A stretch of DNA of 64,000 bases, from NCBI RefSeq assembly GCF_023072595.1, contig NZ_JALLGK010000002.1, positions 851,655-915,654 of the forward strand, given 5' to 3'. The notes beneath the pieces were generated by a model. That model saw nothing but the letters and a program-made list of their open reading frames with translations, ran no database searches and was not told the DNA's origin. The translations under genes and the position numbers were made by a program. Positions 42,344 through 49,353 of the stretch are shown piece by piece. Source of the DNA: Streptomyces sp. XM4193 (GTDB taxonomy: Bacteria > Actinomycetota > Actinomycetes > Streptomycetales > Streptomycetaceae). The first letter of the stretch is position 1, and each line of letters begins with the position of its first letter.

Positions 42344-43048
42344 TTGAGCCGCTCCGTACTAGTCACGGGAGGCAACCGCGGCATCGGTCTCGCCATCGCG
42401 CGGGCCTTCGCCGACGCGGGGGACCGGGTGGCCATCACCTATCGGTCCGGCGAACCGCCCGAGGGCTTCCTGGCCGTCCGCTGCGACATCACCGACCAGG
42501 AGCAGGTGGAGCAGGCGTTCAAGACGATCGAGGAGGAGCAGGGCGCGGTCCAGGTCCTGATCGCCAACGCCGGCGTCACCCGCGACCAGTTGCTGCTGCG
42601 GATGTCCGAGGAGGACTTCACCTCGGTCCTGGAGACCAACCTCACCGGCACCTTCCGCGTGGTCAAGCGTGCGACGCGTCCCATGCTGCGGGCCCGCAGC
42701 GGACGTGTCGTGCTGATCTCCTCCGTCGTCGGCCTGCTGGGCTCCGCGGGGCAGGCCAACTACGCGGCCTCCAAGGCGGGTCTGGTCGGGTTCGCGCGTT
42801 CGATCGCCCGTGAGCTCGGCTCGCGCAACATCACCTGCAACGTCCTCGCGCCCGGTTTCGTCGACACCGACATGACCCGTGCGCTGAGCGACGAGCAGCG
42901 CGAGAAGATCGTCGGCCAGGTGCCGCTCGGCCGCTACGCGCAGCCCGACGAAATCGCCGCCACCGCGCGGTTCCTGGCATCGGAGGATGCCGCATACGTC
43001 ACCGGAGCCGTCATCCCTGTCGACGGCGGATTGGGCATGGGGCACTGA
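42344..43048 (+). CDS. fabG: 3-oxoacyl-ACP reductase FabG
   Basis: 234 residues, classical SDR. TGGNRGIG cofactor motif, NAG (IANAGVTRD), Ser in LISSVVG and the catalytic YAASK are all present. It reduces beta-ketoacyl-ACP in fatty acid synthesis. TTG at 42344 (LSRSVLVTGG) is chosen because AAGG lies eight bases upstream; GTG at 42335 would overlap that site. fabI follows after two bases, an arrangement like mycobacterial mabA-inhA. Confidence 0.93.
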   Translation: MSRSVLVTGGNRGIGLAIARAFADAGDRVAITYRSGEPPEGFLAVRCDITDQEQVEQAFKTIEEEQGAVQVLIANAGVTRDQLLLRMSEEDFTSVLETNLTGTFRVVKRATRPMLRARSGRVVLISSVVGLLGSAGQANYAASKAGLVGFARSIARELGSRNITCNVLAPGFVDTDMTRALSDEQREKIVGQVPLGRYAQPDEIAATARFLASEDAAYVTGAVIPVDGGLGMGH

Positions 43049-43050
43049 TC

Positions 43051-43830
43051 ATGAGCGGACTTCTCGCAGGCAAGCGCATTCTGGTCACCGGAGTGCTGAC
43101 CGACTCCTCGATTGCCTTCCACGCGGCGCGGCTCGCCCAGGAGGAGGGCGCCGAGGTCGTGTTGACCGGCTTCGGGCGGCTCAGCCTGGTGCAGCGCATC
43201 GCCAAGCGCCTTCCGAAGGAGGCGCCCGTCCTGGAGCTCGACGTCCAGAACAAGGAGCACCTCGACACCCTGTGCGACCGGGTCGCCGAACAGCTCGGCG
43301 AGGGAGTGGGCCTGGACGGGGTCGTGCACTCGATCGCCTTCGCCCCGCAGGACGCCCTCGGCGGCAACTTCCTCAACACCGAGTGGGACTCGGTGGCCAC
43401 CGCGGTGGAGGTCTCGGCCTACTCGCTCAAGTCCGTGACCACGGCGGTGCTTCCGCTGCTGGAGAAGCGCGGCGGATCGGTCGTCGGCATGGACTTCGAC
43501 GCCCAGTTCGCCTGGCCGAAGTACGACTGGATGGGCGTGGCCAAGGCCGCACTGGAGTCGACCTCCCGCTACCTGGCCCGCGACCTCGGCCACAAGGACA
43601 TCCGCTGCAACCTGATCTCCGCCGGACCGATCAAGTCCATGGCGGCGAAGTCCATTCCGGGCTTCGAGGACCTCGCGGACGTGTGGAACCACCGCGCGCC
43701 CATCGGCTGGGACCTCGCCGACCCGGAGCCGGCCGCACGCGGCGTGGTCGCGCTGCTGTCGGACTGGTTCCCCAAGACCACCGGCGAGATCGTCCACGTC
43801 GACGGCGGCGTGCACATGATGGGTGCCTGA
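43051..43830 (+). CDS. fabI: NADH-dependent enoyl-ACP reductase FabI/InhA
   Basis: 259 residues. The divergent SDR enoyl reductase pattern is clear: TGVLTDSSIAFHAA for NADH binding, HSIAFAP, and the catalytic YDWMGVAK (Y-x6-K). It catalyses the last reduction of the elongation cycle and is the target class of triclosan and isoniazid-type inhibitors. Cotranscribed with fabG. Confidence 0.95.
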   Translation: MSGLLAGKRILVTGVLTDSSIAFHAARLAQEEGAEVVLTGFGRLSLVQRIAKRLPKEAPVLELDVQNKEHLDTLCDRVAEQLGEGVGLDGVVHSIAFAPQDALGGNFLNTEWDSVATAVEVSAYSLKSVTTAVLPLLEKRGGSVVGMDFDAQFAWPKYDWMGVAKAALESTSRYLARDLGHKDIRCNLISAGPIKSMAAKSIPGFEDLADVWNHRAPIGWDLADPEPAARGVVALLSDWFPKTTGEIVHVDGGVHMMGA

Positions 43831-43940
43831 GCCGGCGCCCCGCTGACACTCCGTCGCCCCGCGACTCCCGGGCCCCGGGCCCGAGTCGTCCGGTGCCGGT
43901 CACCCCGGCATCCGCCGGGCGGCGACGCCACCCGCAGACC

Positions 43941-43978
43941 GACGCCCGTACCGTGCTCCGCCGCACGGTACGGGCGTC
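43941..43978. terminator. terminator between fabI and the GntR gene
   Basis: A 15-bp perfect stem (gacgcccgtaccgtg and complement) with an 8-base loop in the 286-base convergent gap. Confidence 0.75.
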
Positions 43979-44116
43979 GTCGCGTTCCGTACGGGCCGCG
44001 TACCGCCGGGGTACGAGCCGCCGCCGGGGCCGCCCGGGCCGCGCACCGCGAGGGCACGCACCGCCCTGCCGCCGCACCGTCGTCGCCCGGTGCCGCGCCC
44101 GCCGGGGCCGCCAGGG

Positions 44117-44800
44117 CTACCGGCGCTTGCGGCGCACGTTCCGGCAGCCGCCGGCGTACGAGCCCGCCTCCCGCGCCGCTGCCTCCGCGTCCTGTCGGCG
44201 GATCGCCTCGACCATCGCGGCGTGCTCGATGTAGCGCTCCTCCCGCAGCTCCTCGCCGACGTCGAACCGCAGGAAGTCGCGCAGCACGTCGCCGAGGTCG
44301 GCGTGCAGGGCCGTGAGCACCTCGTTGTGGGAGGCCTGGACGATGGCCAGGTGCAGGGTGGCGTCGGCCTCCACGAAACGTCCCACCTCGCCCGATTCCC
44401 AGGCGAGTTCACGGCGTTCCAGCAGCAGGTCGAGCTGGACCAGGTCGGCGTCGGTGCGTCGGTGGGCCGCCAGTCGGGCGCCCTCGGCCTCCAGCGCCGA
44501 GCGCAGCTCCGCGATGTGCTGCGGGTCGGCCTCGGCGAAGCGGCGCTGCATCACCCCGGCCAGCTCGCTGGTGGCGACGACGAAGGTGCCGGCGCCCTGC
44601 CGGATGTCGAGCAGCCCGTTGTGGGCGAGCGCCCGGATCGCCTCGCGCACCGTGTTGCGTGCCACACCCAGCTGTTCCACGAGCTCGGGCTCGGTGGGGA
44701 TGCGGCTGCCCACCGGCCAGGCGCCCGAGACGATCTGCTGGCGTACCGCGTCGATGACCTGGTCGGAGAGCGCGGAGCGGCGTGGGGTGTTCAGCGACAT
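44117..44800 (-). CDS. GntR/FadR-family transcriptional regulator
   Basis: 227 residues. N-terminal winged helix: IVSGAWPVGSRIPTEPELVE, then LGVARNTVREAIRAL and LDIRQGAGTFV. The C-terminal FCD domain carries the metal/ligand Asp and His positions (DATLHLAIVQASHNEVL). GAGGA precedes the ATG. It is divergent from an MFS exporter gene, and a palindrome lies over that gene's promoter, so it probably represses the exporter until a ligand binds. A basic RRKRR tail ends the protein. Confidence 0.9.
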   Translation of the reverse strand: MSLNTPRRSALSDQVIDAVRQQIVSGAWPVGSRIPTEPELVEQLGVARNTVREAIRALAHNGLLDIRQGAGTFVVATSELAGVMQRRFAEADPQHIAELRSALEAEGARLAAHRRTDADLVQLDLLLERRELAWESGEVGRFVEADATLHLAIVQASHNEVLTALHADLGDVLRDFLRFDVGEELREERYIEHAAMVEAIRRQDAEAAAREAGSYAGGCRNVRRKRR

Positions 44801-44855
44801 CGGGTTCCTCGGTCGGGCGTCGGTGATGGGTGGGACCGTTGGCCCTTATTCATCC

Positions 44856-44870
44856 CATCATTCTATGATG
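44856..44870. promoter_or_regulatory. GntR-type operator overlapping the exporter -10 box
   Basis: The perfect palindrome catcat-tct-atgatg sits between the divergent regulator and exporter. TATGAT (44864-44869) inside it is a near-consensus -10 box, ending eight bases before ATG 44877, with TTGGCC (44839-44844) as a possible -35. A bound regulator would cover the promoter. Confidence 0.65.
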
Positions 44871-44876
44871 GACCGC

Positions 44877-46319
44877 ATGGGTAAGGACGAACGGATCGCA
44901 CTACAGCACACGGCCGACGGCGGCTCGACCACTTTCGGCAGCGGTACGGCCCCGTCCGCCCCTCCCACCGCGGCCGTCGACACCACCGGCCACCTCGACA
45001 CCACCGCGACCGAAACCGCGACCGAAACCGTGACCGGAGAGGCCGGCACCACCGACGCTCCCCGCGAAGTCCCGGGCGGTCGGCAGCCCGGGGGGCCCGT
45101 GCGCTCGGCGCTCGCCTCGCGCGGCACGCGGGTGCTGGTCGCCGTGGGACTGGTCCTGGTCGCGCTCAACCTGCGTCCGGCAGTCTCCGGACTGGGGCCG
45201 CTGCTGGAGGAGGTCCGCACCGGCCTCGGCCTCAGCGGCGCGGTCCTCGGGGTGCTCACCTCGGTGCCGGCGCTGTGCTTCGCCGTCTTCGGCAGCCTCG
45301 CCCCGCGGCTGGCCCGCCGATTCGGGCCGCTCGTCGTCGTGGTCGCCGCCATGGGCGCGCTCGCGGCCGGGCTGGCCCTGCGCGCGTTGGCCGGCGGAAC
45401 CGCCGTCTTCCTGCTCACGACCGCGCTGGCGCTCGCCGGTATCGCGGTCGGCAACGTACTGATGCCCGTCGTGGTCAAGCGCTGGTTCCCCGACCGGGTC
45501 GGCACCATGACCGGGCTGTACTCCACCGCGCTGGCCGTCGGCACCTCGGGCGCCGCCGCGCTGACGGTGCCGCTCACCCAGGCGGTGGGCGGCAGTTGGC
45601 GCTTCGGGCTCGGGGTGTGGGCGCTGCTCGCGCTGGTGGCGATGCTGCCGTTCGGCGCGGTGCTGCTGCTCCGGCGCCGCAGGGAGGCCGCGGCGACCGG
45701 CGGCGCGGCCGTCGCCCCGCCGGGCGCACCCGCGCCGGCGTTCCGGATGAGCCGTTCCGCCACCGCCTGGGCGCTCGGCGTCTTCTTCGGCCTGCAGGCC
45801 ACCGGCGCGTACGTGGTGATCGGTTGGCTGGCGCAGATCTACCGCGACTCGGGGCTGTCCGCGAGCACCGCGGGCGCGCTGATGGCCGTCGCCATGGGCG
45901 TGAGCATCCCGCTCTCCTTCGTGCTGCCCCGGGTGGCCGCGGCGCTCAGCCACCAGGGACCGCTCGCCGCCGTACTGGCGCTGTGCGGTCTGGGCGGATA
46001 CACCGGTCTGATCCTTGCCCCGACGTCGGCCCCCGTGCTGTGGGCGCTGCTGCTCGGCGTCTCCAACTGCGCGTTCCCGCTGGTGCTGACCATGATCGGC
46101 ATGCGGTCCCGGACGGGCGTCGGGGTGGCGAAGCTGTCGGCCTTCGTGCAGAGCACGGGCTATCTGATCGCCATTCCCGGCCCGCTCCTGGTGGGCGTGC
46201 TCCACGACGCCTCCGGCAGCTGGAACCCGCCGCTGCTGATGATGTGCGGGCTGCTCGTGGTGCAGCTCGCCGTCGGGGTCCTCGCCGGTCGGCACCGCTT
46301 CGTGGAGGACGGCGGCTGA
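44877..46319 (+). CDS. MFS transporter, CynX/NimT-like
   Basis: 480 residues. A Thr/Ala-rich cytoplasmic N terminus of about 75 residues precedes twelve membrane helices. NLRPAVSGLGPLLEEVR in the first helix, FPDRVGTMTGLYSTALAVG and TMIGMRSRTGVGVAKLSAF are typical of the CynX/NimT (cyanate, 2-nitroimidazole) branch. The substrate is unknown. Two ATGs (44865, 44868) lie inside the operator; 44877 is preferred as a leaderless start since no ribosome-binding site is seen. Controlled, by inference, by the divergent GntR protein. Confidence 0.88.
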   Translation: MGKDERIALQHTADGGSTTFGSGTAPSAPPTAAVDTTGHLDTTATETATETVTGEAGTTDAPREVPGGRQPGGPVRSALASRGTRVLVAVGLVLVALNLRPAVSGLGPLLEEVRTGLGLSGAVLGVLTSVPALCFAVFGSLAPRLARRFGPLVVVVAAMGALAAGLALRALAGGTAVFLLTTALALAGIAVGNVLMPVVVKRWFPDRVGTMTGLYSTALAVGTSGAAALTVPLTQAVGGSWRFGLGVWALLALVAMLPFGAVLLLRRRREAAATGGAAVAPPGAPAPAFRMSRSATAWALGVFFGLQATGAYVVIGWLAQIYRDSGLSASTAGALMAVAMGVSIPLSFVLPRVAAALSHQGPLAAVLALCGLGGYTGLILAPTSAPVLWALLLGVSNCAFPLVLTMIGMRSRTGVGVAKLSAFVQSTGYLIAIPGPLLVGVLHDASGSWNPPLLMMCGLLVVQLAVGVLAGRHRFVEDGG

Positions 46320-46335
46320 GTGAGACACTGGCGTC

Positions 46336-46452
46336 ATGCCCGTACTCGAACCGAACCCCCGAGATGGCCAGAAGAAGCTGCTGCTGGTCTTCGGCGCCAT
46401 GATCGGCATCTCCGTGGTGATCGGTGTGATCGCCACCATCGCCTCGCCCTGA
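46336..46452 (+). CDS. SGM_5486-type transporter-associated small protein
   Basis: 38 residues, missed by ordinary length cut-offs. A polar N terminus (MPVLEPNPRDGQKK) is followed by one hydrophobic helix (LLLVFGAMIGISVVIGVIAT). It starts 16 bases after the MFS stop. From memory, NCBI annotates such proteins next to this type of transporter as SGM_5486 family. GACACT ends seven bases before its ATG, so it may also have its own leaderless transcript. Confidence 0.75.
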   Translation: MPVLEPNPRDGQKKLLLVFGAMIGISVVIGVIATIASP

Positions 46453-46650
46453 GCGCACCGGGGCGACCGGCGTCGCGCAGGCTGCGACCTGCGGATCGCG
46501 GGGCCGTGGTGGTGCCTGCCCCCGCACCCCTAGGGGGAGTTGCTCAGGGTGGGATGGGTGGTTGACCGGATGGGAAGTCGTCGCCGGGCGCCGTAGCGTC
46601 GAAGCAACGTCACAACGACGGTGACGACGAAGCCACGGAGGCGAGCGACG

Positions 46651-46857
46651 ATGACCGGCCGTGCCCGACCGAACACCTCCCGCCCACTCGCTCCCCGCGC
46701 CTCCTCCCTGCCCTGGTGGGCCCTGGCCCTCCCGGTGCTGGCGTTCGTCGCACTGCTGACGCTGCCCTCGCTCGGTACGCCCGCGCCCTCGGAGGTCTCC
46801 TCGGGGCGGGTGCTCAGCGAGCTGGTGGCGCGGGTGCAGCAGACCTTCGGCGGCTGA
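46651..46857 (+). CDS. small single-pass membrane protein
   Basis: 68 residues: a basic, Arg/Pro-rich N terminus, one hydrophobic helix (about 25-45) and a short polar C terminus (SGRVLSELVARVQQTFGG). The ATG has GGAGG upstream. No family recognised. Coding bias and the ribosome-binding site support it. Confidence 0.62.
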   Translation: MTGRARPNTSRPLAPRASSLPWWALALPVLAFVALLTLPSLGTPAPSEVSSGRVLSELVARVQQTFGG

Positions 46858-46966
46858 CCGCCCGTGCCCGCGGCGACGCCGAGGCCCCTTCTGCGGCTGC
46901 GCATACGCGTCAAGTGAGTCCCCAACTCCCCGGGCTGTGCGCGCCATTTCGTGCGAAGCTGGAGGC

Positions 46967-47485
46967 ATGAGCGTCGATGTGTCCCGCAGAATCGTTCTAC
47001 TCCGCCACGCCAAAGCCGACTGGCCCGACGGCGCCGACCACGACCGTCCGCTCGCCGAGAGAGGCCGCAAGGACGCCCCGGTCGCCGGGGACTGGCTCGC
47101 CGCCCGGCGGATCAACTTCGACCTGACTCTCTGCTCCACCGCTGTACGCACCCGCGAGACCTGGAAGCTCGTGGTCTCCCGCCTGGAGCACCGGCCGAAG
47201 ACCGTCTACGAGGACCGACTGTACGAAGCCTCGCCCGGCGAGATCATCGCCGTCCTCAACGAGCTGCCCGAGGACTGCACCGAGCTTCTGGTCGTCGGCC
47301 ACAACCCCGGCATCCAGGGCGTGGCCGAGGTGCTCACCGGAGAGGCGGAGCCCGCGGCGGCCGGCCACATGGAGCGGCTGGGCTTCCCGACCTCCGCGGT
47401 CGCCGTGCTCGCCTTCGCCGGCGACTGGAAGGCGCTCCAGCCCGGCTCGGCCAGGCTCACCGAGCACTGGGCGCCGCACGAGTAA
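46967..47485 (+). CDS. SixA-like histidine phosphatase
   Basis: 172 residues, histidine phosphatase fold. The phosphohistidine motif LLRHAKADW (RHG-like, near residue 12), STAVRTRETW, and the second catalytic His in VVGHNPGIQG are clear. E. coli SixA dephosphorylates a phosphorelay histidine; the substrate here is unknown. The spacing is odd: GGAGG ends just one base before the ATG, too close for normal initiation. The in-frame GTG at 46979 (VSRRIVLLRH) may be used instead. Confidence 0.88.
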   Translation: MSVDVSRRIVLLRHAKADWPDGADHDRPLAERGRKDAPVAGDWLAARRINFDLTLCSTAVRTRETWKLVVSRLEHRPKTVYEDRLYEASPGEIIAVLNELPEDCTELLVVGHNPGIQGVAEVLTGEAEPAAAGHMERLGFPTSAVAVLAFAGDWKALQPGSARLTEHWAPHE

Positions 47486-47551
47486 CCGCGGCCAGGGCAG
47501 GACCAGGAGCGTCAACGCCGTTTCGGCACAGATGAGTTGAGCCGTACCCCG

Positions 47552-47587
47552 GGGTGCGGTCGCGGTGCGTGCACCGTGGCCGCACCC
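47552..47587. terminator. convergent hairpin before serB end
   Basis: The imperfect arms gggtgcgg-tcgcggtgc and gcaccgtggc-cgcaccc pair around a GT loop between the SixA-like gene and serB. Confidence 0.5.
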
Positions 47588-47654
47588 TTCGAGCGTCGGG
47601 GCGCCGACGGCCGGCGCGCGGGCCCGTACGCCTCGCGGGGCCGGGTGCGCCGGC

Positions 47655-48905
47655 TCAGTCCCGGATGTCGGCGGCCTCGACCTCGTCACGGGTGATGCCC
47701 AGCAGGTAGAGCACGGTGTCCAGGAACGGCACGTTCACCGCGGTGTGCGCGGCCTCGCGGACCAGCGGCTTGGCGTTGAACGCCACCCCGAGGCCGGCGG
47801 CGTTGAGCATGTCCAGATCGTTGGCGCCGTCGCCGATCGCCACGGTCTGCTCCAGCGGTACGCCGGCCTGCTCGGCGAACCTGCGCAGCAGCCGGGCCTT
47901 GCCGGCGCGGTCCACGATCTCGCCGGTGACCCGACCGGTCAGCCGGCCGTCGACGATCTCCAGGGTGTTGGCGGAGGCGAAGTCCAGGCCGAGGCGCTCC
48001 TGGAGGTCGTCGGTGACCTGGGTGAAGCCGCCCGACACCACTCCGACCTGGTAACCCAGCCGCTTGAGCGTACGGACCAGGGTGCGCGCGCCCGGAGTGA
48101 GCCGCACCTCGGAGCGGACCTTCTCGACCACCGAGGCGTCCAGGCCTTTCAGCAGCGCCACCCGGGCGTGCAGGGACTGCTCGAAGTCCAGCTCGCCGCG
48201 CATCGCCGCCTCGGTGACGCCCGCCACCTCCGCCTCGCAGCCCGCGTGCGCGGCGAAGAGCTCGATCACCTCGTCCTGGATGAGCGTGGAGTCCACGTCC
48301 ATCACCACCAGCCGCTGGGCGCGACGCTGGAGCCCGGAGGAGACCACCGCGACGTCCACCCGCTTCGCGGCGGCCTTGGTGGCGAGCGCGGTGCGCAGGG
48401 TGGCGGTGTCGGCGCCCGAGACGTCGAACTCCACTGCGGTGACGGGGTACTTGGCCAGCCGGAAGATGCGGTCGATGTTGCCGCCGGTGCCGGTGATGGC
48501 CGCCGTGATGGCGGCCGTGGACTCGGCCGAGAGCGGGTGGCCGAGCATCGTCACATGTGAACGGCCGGTGCCTCGCGGGCTGTTGTCGCCGTGCCCGGAG
48601 ATGATCTCCGCCTGGAGCTTCAGCGAGTCGGCCCAACTGTGCACGGTGGCCCGCAACTCGCCCTCGGTGGCGCCGTCCGCCTCCCCGGTGGGCGCGGTGA
48701 CCAGCGCGCACAGCGTTATCCGGCCACGTGTGACGACCTGCTCGATGTCGATGACGTCCAGCCCGTACGCGGCCAGGGTGTCGAAGAGTCCGGCGGTGAT
48801 GCCGGGGCGGTCCCTGCCGAAGATCTTGACCAGCAGGGTGGGGGCGTCCTCGTCGGTCGAGTCGGTGACCGCGGGCGTGATGTGCGATGCGTGCGATGCG
48901 CTCAT
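47655..48905 (-). CDS. serB: phosphoserine phosphatase SerB with ACT domains
   Basis: 416 residues. Two N-terminal ACT-type regulatory domains (about 23-105 and 115-190) precede the HAD phosphatase domain. D203 and D205 in VVMDVDSTLIQ, SGGFT and AIGDGANDLDML give the complete HAD motif set. It releases serine from O-phosphoserine, and the ACT domains suggest serine feedback, as in mycobacterial SerB2. ATG with GGGG upstream. Confidence 0.93.
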   Translation of the reverse strand: MSASHASHITPAVTDSTDEDAPTLLVKIFGRDRPGITAGLFDTLAAYGLDVIDIEQVVTRGRITLCALVTAPTGEADGATEGELRATVHSWADSLKLQAEIISGHGDNSPRGTGRSHVTMLGHPLSAESTAAITAAITGTGGNIDRIFRLAKYPVTAVEFDVSGADTATLRTALATKAAAKRVDVAVVSSGLQRRAQRLVVMDVDSTLIQDEVIELFAAHAGCEAEVAGVTEAAMRGELDFEQSLHARVALLKGLDASVVEKVRSEVRLTPGARTLVRTLKRLGYQVGVVSGGFTQVTDDLQERLGLDFASANTLEIVDGRLTGRVTGEIVDRAGKARLLRRFAEQAGVPLEQTVAIGDGANDLDMLNAAGLGVAFNAKPLVREAAHTAVNVPFLDTVLYLLGITRDEVEAADIRD

Positions 48906-49353
48906 GGTGATCCCCACGGTATCGGGAGTGGGACGGGTCCGTACGCGCGTCCGTATCCCGGTCGACGGATGGTCACCGGCTGTTCGCCCGCTGTCCGTCG
49001 ACCGGCGGCGGGCGGTGGGGCTCCGCGCGCACCGGCGGCCGGCGGGGGACGAGGACGCCCCGGCGGGGGAGCGCGGTGCCGGACGGACGGAGATTCGGCT
49101 CGTCCGGCGTACGGGGGCGTACGGACCGGCGGAGCGTACCGGCGGAGTGCGCCGGGGGAGTGACCCGCGTCGAATGCCGCTTTCGAGATGCTTTGTCGAG
49201 GGCAAGTTCGGGCGGCATGTCTCCGGACGGTGGCAGTTCCACGGCCCGACTTCCGATAAACAGGTCGAGCCTGGAATAGTTCCCCACGATGTTCGCCATC
49301 CCAAGACCCCCTGGACCGGGGGTAGCTCGGGGGACCAATTTGTGGGGCGTGGA
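48906..49353. other. divergent serB / FHA-ABC promoter region
   Basis: 448 bases without a gene. A plausible plus-strand promoter is TTCCGA (49251-49256), an 18-base spacer and AATAGT (49275-49280). A perfect 6-bp inverted repeat around TGGACC (49306-49323) lies between that promoter and the gene start and could be an operator. Confidence 0.45.
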
